DNA from: Gammaproteobacteria bacterium
GTDB lineage: Bacteria; Pseudomonadota; Gammaproteobacteria; UBA4575
NCBI GenBank assembly: GCA_022824965.1
Contig: JAJDYY010000007.1
Location: 1-34,023 of the forward strand
Direction of reading: 5' to 3'
DNA: 34,023 nt
The notes below the pieces were generated by a model. That model was not told the origin of the DNA, made no database searches, and saw only the letters and a program-made list of their open reading frames with translations. Of this stretch, positions 8,803 through 17,874 are shown piece by piece (within the stretch, counting starts at the first letter, position 1; every line of letters begins with the position of its first letter). Made by a program: the position numbers and the translations under genes.

Positions 8803-8919
8803 CATCCCCGAATTAAATGTCGGCTGGCAGGGTGTCAGAGCTGTTGGCATGACGAGGCACCATGCTGTGTGTGGCCCACAAGGTGGGCTGTGCCAAAACA
8901 GCTGCCGGCAGCGTAACCG

Positions 8920-11427
8920 TTACCAACCCAGGCGGGCGTTGAGGAAGTAGGTGCGTCCCCTTGTGGAATCGTAGCTCAGATTCGGGTTGTTCGGATTTGC
9001 CGGGTTCAGGGCCGGCTTGCGGTCGTCGATGTTGAGTGCGCCGGCGGTCAGTTCCAGTCCCTGCAGGCCGTAGGCACCGCGCCACTGCAACGCCAGGTCA
9101 TGGCCCGTCCAGCTGCCCCATCGCCCGGTGCGCGTGGCATTGTAATAGCCGGACATCGTGTGCACGTTCCAGCTCGCCGTCCAGTCGCCGCGCCTGGCGC
9201 GCAGCACGGCATGGGCACGGTGGCGCGGGAAGTCGCCCGGCTGTTTTACGCCCTGCACCCGCGACTGGCTGTCGATGGTGCGCAGGTAACGGATGTCCAG
9301 GTCCAGCAAGGCCCAGGCGTGCTCCCATTTTGCGCCTGCACGCATGGCCAGCCCCTCGCTGCGGGAGTCGTTGTCCCGCTGGTTGAACAGCGGCCGTATG
9401 ATCTTTTCGATCGCTGCGCTCTCGCTGCCTCCGATGCGCAGCACCTGCGCACCCTGCGGCAAGTCCTCGCCGTGGTTTTCCAGGATCACCAGGTGCTGGG
9501 CCCCTGGCCTGGAGGCCTGGTTCCAGGCTTTCTGCCGATACCAGTCGGCCGCGAGGTACAAGGTTTCAAAGCGCAGGGTGGCACCAATGCCCACAGCACG
9601 GGCCTTCGACGGCTCAAGGTCCGGGTTTCCGACATCCTCGGTCTTGACCTGGACGACGGCGACCTGTTCCACGCAAGCCTCCGGGTCATCGACGTGGGCC
9701 TTGCAGTCGCGGATATAAGGGAAAACGTTCCGGTCGAGTTCGTACAGTTGGCGCACACCGGGCGAGAACTCCGCGCGATCCGTGTGCAGGCGAATGCTCA
9801 ACACCTCGTTGGCCTGGTAATGACTCGCCACCCGCCAGGCCGAGGTCCCGCCAATGTCATCGTATTCGTGGTGGCGGCCCGTCACCACCAGTTCCAAACC
9901 CGGCAACACGGGCAGGGCTGCGCCGGCCTGTGCAAGCATAATATGACGGTCCGCCCGAACGATGGAGCCGCCGCCGCCGAGCACCTGCGTGACGTCATAG
10001 GTGCGGTTTTCGAAGTCTCGGTTGTGAATGACATCCCGGAAGGCATAGTCCTCGTACTCAAACGCGACCGTCCAGCGTGCCGGACCCCCGGGCAATTCCC
10101 AGGCGGACCCGTCCAGTGCGGCGTGCAGAACAGTAATTTCATTGTCAACGTTCTGGCGGGAATGCAGCGAGGTTCTGTGGATGGCCTCAAGGTGGACCGG
10201 ATCGTTCGAGAGTGCATCGACGATGTCGTAGTCCCCCTGCAGGACCGCCTCGGTGACCCGTTCTTCGCTGACGAAGGTCGCGCCCTGTTCCAGGCCGCGC
10301 GTGCGGTAATGGCGCAGGTGCACGTCAAAATCCAGGTGTTCGGAAAACGCCCCGCGGATTCCGGCCACGAGATTGCGGTCGTCCCAGTCCCAGCGCCAGC
10401 TCCTCAGGCCGTGCCCGACAAAGCGGTGGGCGACCGTCACGCTGCCGTCCACCGGGATTTCGAGGCCCGGCACGGCGGCCTCCAGCGCATCCCTGACGGG
10501 GCTGTGTTGCGGGACATCGAAGTCGAATGTGCCGGGCGGCGGGGCCCAGGTATAGCGGGTGCGTGTCTTGGCAGCCAGCACGTCCAGATAGAGCTCCGCG
10601 TTTTCCCCGACGGGATGATCGGCATGCAAGAACAGGCTCTCGCGCTGCGTTCTGGGATATTCGCTGAACCACGCGACATCGCTGTACGGGTACCCGCAGG
10701 CCTGCCCGTCACCGTTTTGCAGGGGGCCCGTGAAGACCTGGGGATCACAGGGGCCGAGGGCATACGAGTCTTCGCCGACAAACAGGGTGTTGCCGGCGGT
10801 CGACACGCCCTGCGAACCGGCCAGTGAATCGGTGAACCGTGTGCGCTTGTAGCTGCGCTCGGAGTCCCGGACTTCCTCGCTGAACGCATGATCGATGCCC
10901 ACCAGAACCCGGCCATGGCCCACGGGCCCGCCCCACAGGGCGCTGCCCGCGTTCGAGTCCATGCCGGATTGAACGGGCCGGCCAAGGCCTGCGGAAACCT
11001 CGCTGCCCTGAAAGTCGCGACGACGCACGATGTTGATCGTGCCATCGCCGATATGCCCGCTAAAACGGGTCGCACCTTCCTCGATGAGTTCGATGCGCTC
11101 CACACTTGAGAGCGGGAAAATGCCGAAATCCAGACCCGTCACCGGGCGCCCGTCCACCAGGTAGGCGCCACCGATCGCCGCCGACAATCCCCGGATTCCG
11201 AACACGTTGAACGCCGAACGGTCCGACAGAAGCTGCGACAAGGTCGTCAGGCCCGACATCTCGATCGCCACGCGGTCGATGACCACCACAGGCTCCGGCG
11301 CCTGACTGTGTACGGGCCGGGCCGTACATGCCAGTGCAAGTACGAGCAGCAGTCCCACCAGAGGCTGGCGGACTCGCCGGTTTCGACAGGGGATCAGGGA
11401 AATAACAGAGGCATTGTCGGACATCAT
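8920..11427 (-). CDS. TonB-dependent outer-membrane receptor
   Basis: An 835-residue receptor that would import a scarce ligand (siderophore, vitamin or glycan; not determinable) across the outer membrane with TonB energy. A signal peptide precedes SQAPEPVVV. The plug domain follows, with FNVFGIRGLSAAIGGAYLVDGRPVTG and the typical VERIELIEEGATRFSGHIGDGTINIVRRRD. A large beta-barrel fills the rest, with long Cys-containing loops (CDPQVF..CGYPYSD and CKAHVDDPEACVEQ) and the end YFLNARLGW, with the aromatic last residue of barrel proteins. The start lies 4 nt after AGGAGG; the next codon is also ATG (11424), at a better 7-nt spacing. No obvious TonB box is seen after the signal. The gene stands alone. 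Confidence 0.87.
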   Translation of the reverse strand: MMSDNASVISLIPCRNRRVRQPLVGLLLVLALACTARPVHSQAPEPVVVIDRVAIEMSGLTTLSQLLSDRSAFNVFGIRGLSAAIGGAYLVDGRPVTGLDFGIFPLSSVERIELIEEGATRFSGHIGDGTINIVRRRDFQGSEVSAGLGRPVQSGMDSNAGSALWGGPVGHGRVLVGIDHAFSEEVRDSERSYKRTRFTDSLAGSQGVSTAGNTLFVGEDSYALGPCDPQVFTGPLQNGDGQACGYPYSDVAWFSEYPRTQRESLFLHADHPVGENAELYLDVLAAKTRTRYTWAPPPGTFDFDVPQHSPVRDALEAAVPGLEIPVDGSVTVAHRFVGHGLRSWRWDWDDRNLVAGIRGAFSEHLDFDVHLRHYRTRGLEQGATFVSEERVTEAVLQGDYDIVDALSNDPVHLEAIHRTSLHSRQNVDNEITVLHAALDGSAWELPGGPARWTVAFEYEDYAFRDVIHNRDFENRTYDVTQVLGGGGSIVRADRHIMLAQAGAALPVLPGLELVVTGRHHEYDDIGGTSAWRVASHYQANEVLSIRLHTDRAEFSPGVRQLYELDRNVFPYIRDCKAHVDDPEACVEQVAVVQVKTEDVGNPDLEPSKARAVGIGATLRFETLYLAADWYRQKAWNQASRPGAQHLVILENHGEDLPQGAQVLRIGGSESAAIEKIIRPLFNQRDNDSRSEGLAMRAGAKWEHAWALLDLDIRYLRTIDSQSRVQGVKQPGDFPRHRAHAVLRARRGDWTASWNVHTMSGYYNATRTGRWGSWTGHDLALQWRGAYGLQGLELTAGALNIDDRKPALNPANPNNPNLSYDSTRGRTYFLNARLGW

Positions 11428-11604
11428 GGTTCCTCCTCGCAACCCAATGGAAGTCTGCGCCCGAATGATGGATGTCCCTCAGGCCATGGGATTCGCACCG
11501 CACGTCCGACACTATAGAAACCCGTGTCCATCCATGTCAAATTTGGGCGGGGCCCGAGCCTGACCTGGCCACCCTTTTGGTCTTTCGCGGCCAAGGATCT
11601 CGGA

Positions 11605-11860
11605 CATGCGCCCGAGCAGAACCACCCGCAGATGGCCGGCAGCTTGAACGCCAAGCTTGAATACGGCCTGCCGGCACTCGGCGGACAGGGGCTGTGGGTA
11701 CCGTTTGCCGACATCTCGCTGATCGATGAAGGCGGCCTGGACATCCGTCCCGGCGGTAGTCTCAAGGTCGCCGACTCGCGGCACCTGAGCCTCAAAGGCG
11801 GGCATCTCGGGGACACCGAGGATGTCTCGGGTTACGGTATCGGGCTGTGGTCTAGGATGT
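11605..11860 (+). pseudogene. Remnant of an outer-membrane beta-barrel domain
   Basis: In the frame passing through 11524-11958 a stretch reads MAGSLNAKLEYGLPALGGQGLWVPFADISL, then LRPGGS-like strands, LSLKGGH and SGYGIGL. This pattern (xLGYGLPxxGGxGxxTPYAxxxL ... LSLexxR ... GIGL) is typical of C-terminal beta-barrel domains of autotransporter-like and Ig-domain surface proteins. Here it is short, lacks the rest of the protein, and runs on into unrelated codons. It therefore looks like a decayed 3' fragment left between the receptor gene and the SDR gene. Confidence 0.4.
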
Positions 11861-11917
11861 GCTTCCGATCCGCTGGCCGGGCTTGCGTAAACGTCAGGCC
11901 TGGTCCAGACTGCTTCG

Positions 11918-13003
11918 ATGCAAAGCCGCCAGGGATTCCTGCCAAGCCTGGACTGTGATACCTCGGTCCCGGTGCTGGTGACCGGCGCCACCGGCTACAT
12001 CGCGGGCTGGCTGGTCCGGCGACTGCTGGAGATGGGGTTCACCGTGCACGCGGCGGTGCGCAACCCGGGGCTGGCCAACCGGATGGCGCACTTTGAGCGC
12101 ATGCGCCGCGAATTGCCCGGCACCCTCCAGTTCTTCCAGGCCGACCTGCTTGAGCGTGGCAGCTACACCCGGGCCATGAAAGGATGCCGGGTGGTCTTTC
12201 ACACGGCGTCTCCCATGCGACTCGCCGTTCGAGACCCGCAGCGCGAACTGATCCAGCCGACCATAGAAGGCACACAGAATGTGCTGGAGAGCGCCAATTC
12301 CATTGATGACGTGCAGCGGGTGGTGGTCACCAGTTCCGTGGCGGCCGCCTGCGGCGACAGCGCGGACATCGCGAAGCTGCCCGGCCAGGTCCTCAACGAG
12401 GAGGCCTGGAACCATACGTCTACCCACAAGCACCAGCCCTACCCCTACTCGAAGACACAGGCGGAACGCACCGCCTGGGAAATTGCTGAAGCCCAGGACC
12501 GCTGGCGCCTGGTGACCCTCAACCCGGGGCTGGTGCTCGGACCCTGCGTCACCGACCACATCCCCGAGGCCTATTCCTTCTCCCTGATGAAAAAATTTGC
12601 GGACGGCACCATGAAGGCCGGTGTGCCTCCTTACGAGGTCGGCATGGTGGACGTGCGCGATGTGGCCGAAGCCCACCTGCGGGCGGGCTTCATGCCCGGG
12701 GCCGAGGGACGCCATCTCATCTTCCGCGATGTGAAAAGCCTCATCGACGTGTCCGCCGTGCTGCATGCCCAGTTCGAGAGCCACCGGCCGTTTCCCCGCC
12801 GGGTGCTGCCGAAATGGCTCCTCTGGCTGGTCGGGCCGCGAACCGACAGGGCATTCACCCGCCACGTCGTTCGCAGGAACATGAAGCATCCCTGGCGCGC
12901 GGACAACTCGAAATCCAGGCGCGCACTCGGTATGCGGTACCGCGCAACCGAGCAGGCCATCACCGACATGTTTGCACAGATGATCGAGCGGGGGGTGGTG
13001 TAG
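11918..13003 (+). CDS. NAD(P)-dependent SDR, dihydroflavonol-reductase-like
   Basis: A 361-residue extended short-chain dehydrogenase/reductase of the dihydroflavonol 4-reductase/cinnamoyl-CoA-reductase-like group. The Rossmann dinucleotide motif TGATGYIAG is at residues 22-30. The catalytic Ser lies in VVTSS (about residue 140) and Tyr175-x-x-x-Lys179 in YPYSK, followed by the typical QAE and later NPGLVLGP. Such enzymes reduce aldehydes or ketones with NAD(P)H; the substrate is not predictable. The C-terminal half (VDVRDVAEAHL) has the usual substrate-binding features. About 17 residues precede the Rossmann core, slightly long, so a later start is possible. It converges with the protease gene. 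Confidence 0.85.
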   Translation: MQSRQGFLPSLDCDTSVPVLVTGATGYIAGWLVRRLLEMGFTVHAAVRNPGLANRMAHFERMRRELPGTLQFFQADLLERGSYTRAMKGCRVVFHTASPMRLAVRDPQRELIQPTIEGTQNVLESANSIDDVQRVVVTSSVAAACGDSADIAKLPGQVLNEEAWNHTSTHKHQPYPYSKTQAERTAWEIAEAQDRWRLVTLNPGLVLGPCVTDHIPEAYSFSLMKKFADGTMKAGVPPYEVGMVDVRDVAEAHLRAGFMPGAEGRHLIFRDVKSLIDVSAVLHAQFESHRPFPRRVLPKWLLWLVGPRTDRAFTRHVVRRNMKHPWRADNSKSRRALGMRYRATEQAITDMFAQMIERGVV

Positions 13004-13030
13004 GCCTGGCGCACGCTTTTGCGGCGCGCA

Positions 13031-13048
13031 ACTGCACGGCGGTGCAGT
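13031..13048. terminator. Hairpin between convergent SDR and protease genes
   Basis: A perfect 7-bp inverted repeat (ACTGCAC / GTGCAGT) with a GGCG loop in the 52-bp gap between two convergent stop codons. It is probably a shared, bidirectional 3'-end structure; no T-run is visible. Confidence 0.4.
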
Positions 13049-13055
13049 GGCAATT

Positions 13056-15713
13056 TCAGAATGTGTACAGCCAGCCGGTGAGCAGGGCGTGCTCGTCCCC
13101 GGCCGCCTTGCGATGCTGGGGCTCGCGGGACCAGATGCCCAGCAGACGCCACTCTCCCCTGGCCAAGGGCCGGGTCCAGTGTGCAGCGACATCCACCTGG
13201 CGCCCGCTCGGCGCGAGGTGTGTGTGCATGGAACGGTGCACTACGCTGCCGGTCGGGGTGCGTCCCGTCGGCACCGTAAGCTGCGCGTGCCCGCCTTCGA
13301 TGCGAAGCGGCTGAGACACCGACAGGCGAAGCGTGCCGGCACCTGCCATCTCCCGGCTCGCATGCACGGCAAATGCACTGGTGGCCAGCGCAGATACCCT
13401 GCTGATAAGCCCGCGCACGGAGGCAGGCTGCACCCGGCCGATCTCGGCACGCGCGCCGAACTGCCAGCCTGCGATATCGGCATCGGCCTGCGCTCCGAAG
13501 AAGATGGCGTTTGAGGCCAGATTTCCGAACGCCCCCTCAGCCATGCTCCCCAGCAGGGTTTCACGTTCTCTCAGCCAGCCAGCCCGCAGCGCGAATGGCG
13601 AATCCCCGGGCCGCCAGGCAAGATGGGCGCCCGTGACCGGGTCCTGCCCCGGAATCCCTTCGGTCGTGAACGCGCTGGCCTCCAGGCCATGTTCCCCGGA
13701 CACGGATACGGTCAGGGCTTCTGGGGCCAGTGAGAAGTGGCTAGCGCTCTTGAGTAACGCCGAGGGCATGCGGGCCGGTCCGATGCCCGGAGGCCAGAGG
13801 TGCGCGGCCACCAGGTTGTCCGGGAAACGAAAATCAAAGCCCGGCAACGGCAGGGCCCGGGATGAAGGCTGCGGGGACAGGAAGGACTGCAGCCTCGCGC
13901 CCATGGATGGCCTGGGGGCCGGGTGCGCAAAATCTGCCAGCTCAAACCAGAAAGGAGCCCCGAGGGCATCGAAGGCGGCCAGTTCGTGCCCGCTCCACGA
14001 TTGCTCAAGCCCGTCACCAAAGGCCGGGCTGGTCTGCAGCTGTGTGGTCTGCAGCAGGCTGCCCGGAGCGCCAATGCTGTCTTGCTGGGCAACCTCGAGC
14101 ACGCCGACCGGCGAGGTGGCGGCTCCCAGGTCCATCAGGCCATGGCCGTAGACCGAGCGATCGGCATACACTCCGCTGTCATTGGCGGTCTCGAGCAGCC
14201 TCGACAGCAAGGCCGTGTTGGAGAGCTGATTGCGAAACAGGTGTTTCATGACCGCCAGCCCGCCGCTGACCATGGGTGCTGAAAACGAGGTGCCACTGAC
14301 CGTTGCAATACCCCGGAATCCGTCCTGGACCACATCCTGGTCATCCCTCGGGCCGTAGTAGGCGACCGAGACGGTGTCCCCCGGGGCCGCCAGACACCAG
14401 TTGGCGGCAACGCCGCAGCGGCTGGAAAAGTCCGCGATCCTGCCGTTCTCGCCGGTGGCCACCACGGCGACCGTATGGCCCTGAAGTTCAGGGAAGCGTG
14501 CAACCAGGCCCGGGTAGACCTCCACCGAGGCCGCATTGATGTAGTACTTGTCATCGACGCTGTCGTATTCGCAGTTGTCCGTGCCGGCAGCGCACGGTTT
14601 TCCATGGGCATTGCCGGCCGCCCATACCAGGATGGTTTTCTCGCTTGCCCCTGCCTGGGCCATTGCGGCAACCGGCGTGGCGAAGTGGGTGCGCAGATCC
14701 GAGGTGCTGTAGTTCTCGATGATCCCCGAGACACCTACGCTGAGATTCAGGAAGTCAATGGCCCGTGTGCCGTCCCGCCAGGCCAGGGCGCTGTTGACGA
14801 TGGTCACCCAGTTATTCTGGCGTGCCTGCAGGCCGGACAGCGAGACCGGGTTGTACACGGCAGGACCGGTGCCCGTCGGGATGGCAAACATGGCGATGTC
14901 TGCACCGTAGGCGACTCCGTAGCTGGTATTGGTGAACTGGGGATTGAGCGGAGCCGCGGCCACGCTCGCGACCGCTGTCCCATGGGAGAAGCGCGTGCCG
15001 TCCGGCGCGCTGGCCCCGAGCAGGAAGGTGGTATCGATGTTCGCACCTGCGAACAGCTGATGGGCCGGGTCGATGCCGGAATCGACGAAGCCGATCGTCA
15101 CGCCATCTCCCGGATCAGCACTGCTTCCCTTGAGCAACTCGACATGGGCATAGGCACGTTGTGCCTGGATGCTGGCAAGTCCCCACTGGTGCTGGAAATT
15201 CCGGATTCTGGCACGCTCGCGCAGGTTAAGGGTAGTATTGAAGTCCAGGTTCTGGTACTTCATTGCCAAGGCATCCGCCGTGCTTTCGTAGTCGGCCGGC
15301 TCAAGGCAGCGGCCATCGAAGAGTTCAATACATGCTGCGGATGGTGGCGGTGGCGGCATGGTGCAGTTGGGCGGCGTCCCGACCTGCCCCTCCGGGCATC
15401 TGGGTGGCGGCGGATCCATCAACACCGGAGCCGGAGGGTCGGGGGTTTCCTCGGGGGGTGGCGTGCTCGGGACCGGAGGATCCTCTGGAACGGACCCGCC
15501 TGGAGGCCGGTCGGAGGGAGGCACATCCGGAGAATCGACGGGTGGCCCCATCTGGGAATCGGGAGCATCCGGGCCTCCGCCTCCGCCACCCCCACAGCCG
15601 GCCGCCAGGAAAAGCAGGAGCAGCAGGCAGATACAGGAACGCACCCTGCAAAATCTGGCGCCACCCCCCTGGCAGTCGCAGAAAAGGGGCATTCCCTGCC
15701 GGCGCGCTATCAT
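13056..15713 (-). CDS. Lipidated subtilisin-like (S8) autotransporter protease
   Basis: A surface serine protease with a type V secretion barrel. A very hydrophobic signal ends in the lipobox LAAGC, then seven Gly and a long Pro/Asp-rich linker. The S8 domain carries the triad Asp in GFVDSGID, His in SHGTAVAS and Ser in SGTSFSAPMVSGG, with the oxyanion Asn in AAGNAHG. The last about 270 residues form the autotransporter beta-barrel, ending GWLYTF with terminal Phe. NalP of Neisseria shows the same lipid-plus-barrel design, and such enzymes shed other surface proteins. The start is uncertain: the frame is open to an ATG at 15785; ATG 15692 and a GTG giving MRSCICLLLLLFLAAGC are alternatives. 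It stands alone. Confidence 0.85.
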   Translation of the reverse strand: MIARRQGMPLFCDCQGGGARFCRVRSCICLLLLLFLAAGCGGGGGGGPDAPDSQMGPPVDSPDVPPSDRPPGGSVPEDPPVPSTPPPEETPDPPAPVLMDPPPPRCPEGQVGTPPNCTMPPPPPSAACIELFDGRCLEPADYESTADALAMKYQNLDFNTTLNLRERARIRNFQHQWGLASIQAQRAYAHVELLKGSSADPGDGVTIGFVDSGIDPAHQLFAGANIDTTFLLGASAPDGTRFSHGTAVASVAAAPLNPQFTNTSYGVAYGADIAMFAIPTGTGPAVYNPVSLSGLQARQNNWVTIVNSALAWRDGTRAIDFLNLSVGVSGIIENYSTSDLRTHFATPVAAMAQAGASEKTILVWAAGNAHGKPCAAGTDNCEYDSVDDKYYINAASVEVYPGLVARFPELQGHTVAVVATGENGRIADFSSRCGVAANWCLAAPGDTVSVAYYGPRDDQDVVQDGFRGIATVSGTSFSAPMVSGGLAVMKHLFRNQLSNTALLSRLLETANDSGVYADRSVYGHGLMDLGAATSPVGVLEVAQQDSIGAPGSLLQTTQLQTSPAFGDGLEQSWSGHELAAFDALGAPFWFELADFAHPAPRPSMGARLQSFLSPQPSSRALPLPGFDFRFPDNLVAAHLWPPGIGPARMPSALLKSASHFSLAPEALTVSVSGEHGLEASAFTTEGIPGQDPVTGAHLAWRPGDSPFALRAGWLRERETLLGSMAEGAFGNLASNAIFFGAQADADIAGWQFGARAEIGRVQPASVRGLISRVSALATSAFAVHASREMAGAGTLRLSVSQPLRIEGGHAQLTVPTGRTPTGSVVHRSMHTHLAPSGRQVDVAAHWTRPLARGEWRLLGIWSREPQHRKAAGDEHALLTGWLYTF

Positions 15714-15785
15714 GAATTTTGATCGGTACTGTGGCATGGATCGGACAGGCCCTTCGGGAGTCTTGCGTATGGAGTCACTTACCAT

Positions 15786-16458
15786 TTCCCGGTTGTCGGC
15801 GCAAGTTGGCCGATGGCCTGGACAGCATATGCGGGTTCAATAGGTGGGCTCATCCGCCGGACCTATGAGGCCAGTGAATTTCTGACAGAGTTATCTTGCA
15901 GCCTGTGAAACGAACTCATAGCAGTAGTGCCAGGCGAATTTCTTGCTCCAGTTTTCGACTTCTCCACGCACCTCTAAAACTTTGTTTCCTGAATGGCAAG
16001 AAACTTAACAAATCCCGTATGAGGACTTCACTATGGAAGCCAGTGAAGGGCTGCGCAATCCTCAGGCTTGACAATTTGTCGCTTCAGCAGATGAGCACCG
16101 TTAGTCGGCTGGCATAGAAGCATCACCTGCTTGGTGCATGCGGAATCCATGCGAGAGAGGATCGAGCCAATTTCTTTGATTACTGAACGCAGCGTACCTC
16201 GAGTGTCTTCGGGCATTCTTGTGGAGGTTCATTCAGGTCGCTTCTTCACTGTCTGAGTTCAGGTTTCGCGTCGTGTTGGACATACGGTCCGAATGAACAA
16301 CGTATCGAGAGGTCACATCCAGAGACTGGCTCATGCCACCGTTTCGCACCGTGGGGAAACAAGGCCTGCCATCTGCGGGAACATTCCTCCCGTCGTGTAG
16401 TCCCAATCTGTAGGCGAAACAGGCAGTTCCATGCCGATTCGCAGCTTGCCCGGACGGC
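15786..16458. other. Gene-poor stretch without a recognisable gene
   Basis: No frame here has convincing protein character. It contains a perfect 7-bp inverted repeat CTTCACT/AGTGAAG near 16027-16049 and short degenerate repeats of GCCAGTGAATTTCT type near 15870 and 15930. It may hold decayed mobile DNA, but nothing can be named. Confidence 0.4.
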
Positions 16459-16493
16459 TTTTGCTCCCGATAGCTGTAACTATCGGGAGTAAA
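16459..16493 (+). repeat. Dyad-symmetric site A beside the recombinase (inverted copy)
   Basis: Perfect 10-bp arms CTCCCGATAG / CTATCGGGAG around CTGTAA, extended by TTT/AAA across one G-T pair. Read as two recombinase half-sites, the arms GCTCCCGATA and TATCGGGAGT flank an 8-bp asymmetric core GCTGTAAC. The segment 16474-16493 is identical over 20 bp to the reverse complement of 17839-17858 on the other side of the recombinase gene. A second perfect inverted repeat (AAATTTG / CAAATTT, 16491-16510) overlaps its end. No T-run follows, so it is unlikely to be a terminator. Confidence 0.75.
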
Positions 16494-16629
16494 TTTGTAA
16501 AGGCAAATTTATTTCGCCGCCCGAACCCCTGTGATGCCTGCGGGCACATCCCCTGGACCGGTCAACAACTCCCTGATTCCATAGACGTTCGGGCAGGCAG
16601 GCCGGTGCGCATGGAGCCATCCGGGTTTT

Positions 16630-16667
16630 CGGGGTCCGGGGGGACCCCGTCCGTTTTGCTCCCGATA
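16630..16667 (+). repeat. GC hairpin followed by a third half-site (site C)
   Basis: A perfect 8-bp inverted repeat CGGGGTCC / GGACCCCG with a GGGG loop (16630-16649) is followed by TCCGTTTTGCTCCCGATA. The part TTTTGCTCCCGATA (16654-16667) repeats the left half of site A in the same orientation, but the other half is missing or diverged. The hairpin followed by TTTT could also act as a weak + strand terminator. Confidence 0.5.
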
Positions 16668-16814
16668 ACACCCACACTGTTGGGCGCCACGGAATGTGCA
16701 ATGAAAAGCCCCCGCGCACCCTTTGGCCCGCGTCCGTCACGGGATCCCTCCCCAGCCATTCCTTTCGCCACCCTGTTGCAGTCTTCCTCCGCCGATCCCC
16801 TTCACCTGCGCCCC

Positions 16815-17801
16815 TTATCTGCGTTGCTGTCGCTCGGCCAGCTGCGCCGCACCACTGCGCCGGGCCAGCAGACGCTCGCCATAGCGATGCACCATGGCCG
16901 TGCTCTTCCAGCGTCCGGCCTGCAGGATGGCTGGCAACTCGATGCCACAGGCAATCATGTCCTGCGCGGCCCCGACCCTCGCACTGTGCCCGGACAACCC
17001 TTCCACGACCTCGGCCCCCAGACCTGCGGCCCTGGCCATCGCCTTGTAGATGCGGGGCACCTGGCTGTCATCGAGCTTGTCCCCCAGACTGCCATCCTTG
17101 CGCAATGACCGGAACAGGCGGCCCTGCAAGACGCCACTTCGCCCCAGCCATCCCTGCACCAGGCGGACGGTATCCGGGGCCAGGTACAAGACCGTCCCTT
17201 CTCCCCCCGGATCGGTCTTGCCCCAGCGGATCAGCAACGTGCCCGAGCCATCCATCTCCACCAGCAGATCCGATACCTCTAAAGCCACCAGCTCTGATCT
17301 TCGCAATAACGTGTCATAGGCCACGGCCAGCAGGGCCTGGTTGCGCACATCGATGAGGCGCCCGCGACAGGCCCCCAGCATGCGCTCGCGCAAGGGCCAG
17401 GTCAGGCCCCGCGCCTGTTCCTGGCGGTGCCCGTACTGGCGGTACATGCGCTGCATGGCCAGCCGGACCCGCGCCCGCTTCAGGGGACTTTGCAGCTGTA
17501 CGGCCTTGTGCAGGGTGGTAATGCTGTAGATATAGCGCCGTACCGTCGCCGGGGCCTTGGTTCGGGCCATGGTGTTGATGAAGGTGACGAGGGTCTGGGT
17601 GCTGGCTGGCAAGGCACGCAGGCCATGTGTCTCGCACCAGTACGTGAAGATCTCCACGTCCGAGCGTATGGCACGCTCGGTGTTGTCACTGAAGGCCCCG
17701 TGGGCTTCTTTCAGGTACGTCACCAGACGCTGTCCGAGCACAGTGTCCGGGACAGGACAGGGCATCATCGGCTTGCGTGGTTGCAGGGCAGCATGCTGCA
17801 T
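16815..17801 (-). CDS. Tyrosine recombinase / integrase
   Basis: A 328-residue phage-integrase-family site-specific recombinase. The N-terminal SAM-like core-binding domain covers residues 20-130 (TVRRYIYSITTLHKA). The catalytic domain has Arg168 in LLRRSELVAL, the beta-hairpin Lys195 in IRWGKTD, His272 and Arg275 in SGHSARVG, Trp298 in GRWKS and the nucleophile Tyr307 in VHRYGERL. All key residues are present, so it should be active. GGAGG lies 7 nt before the ATG. It is not next to a tRNA or other phage genes; instead dyad-symmetric sites lie 38 bp upstream (17839-17874) and about 320 bp downstream (16459-16493) in inverted orientation. It resembles stand-alone integrases rather than XerC/D. 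Confidence 0.9.
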   Translation of the reverse strand: MQHAALQPRKPMMPCPVPDTVLGQRLVTYLKEAHGAFSDNTERAIRSDVEIFTYWCETHGLRALPASTQTLVTFINTMARTKAPATVRRYIYSITTLHKAVQLQSPLKRARVRLAMQRMYRQYGHRQEQARGLTWPLRERMLGACRGRLIDVRNQALLAVAYDTLLRRSELVALEVSDLLVEMDGSGTLLIRWGKTDPGGEGTVLYLAPDTVRLVQGWLGRSGVLQGRLFRSLRKDGSLGDKLDDSQVPRIYKAMARAAGLGAEVVEGLSGHSARVGAAQDMIACGIELPAILQAGRWKSTAMVHRYGERLLARRSGAAQLAERQQRR

Positions 17802-17838
17802 GTAGGGGCCTCCATTTCACGGTCAGAAGCCTCGGGAT

Positions 17839-17874
17839 TTTACTCCCGATAGTTACAGTTATCGAGAATAAAAG
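17839..17874 (-). repeat. Dyad-symmetric site B upstream of the recombinase
   Basis: Arms ACTCCCGATA and TATCGAGAAT flank an 8-bp core GTTACAGT. Its reverse complement matches site A (16459-16493) at nearly every position, including 20 identical bases. It overlaps the likely promoter region of the recombinase gene, so recombinase binding could also control its own expression. It also lies about 70 bp upstream of the following lipoprotein gene. Confidence 0.75.

Noticed and set aside
8874..8888. GCCCAC/GTGGGC hairpin after the TonB-dependent receptor gene
   Set aside because: Only six pairs and no T-run; too weak to call a terminator.
9100..10827. Forward open frame of 575 codons opposite the TonB-dependent receptor
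   Set aside because: The reverse strand encodes a clear receptor with signal peptide, plug and barrel; the forward frame has no recognisable motif or ribosome binding site.
11894..13192. Reverse open frame of 432 codons opposite the SDR gene
   Set aside because: The forward SDR motifs (TGATGYIAG, YPYSK) are decisive; the reverse product is an artefact of GC-rich codon use.
14475..15722. Forward open frame of 415 codons opposite the S8 protease
   Set aside because: The complete catalytic triad lies on the reverse strand, and the forward product has no domain.
15896..16117. 73-codon forward frame in the gene-poor stretch
   Set aside because: Unnatural composition rich in Ser/Arg, no ribosome binding site, no recognised family.
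16431..17356. Forward frames over the recombinase gene
   Set aside because: They are Pro/Arg-rich shadows of the reverse recombinase gene, which has all catalytic residues.
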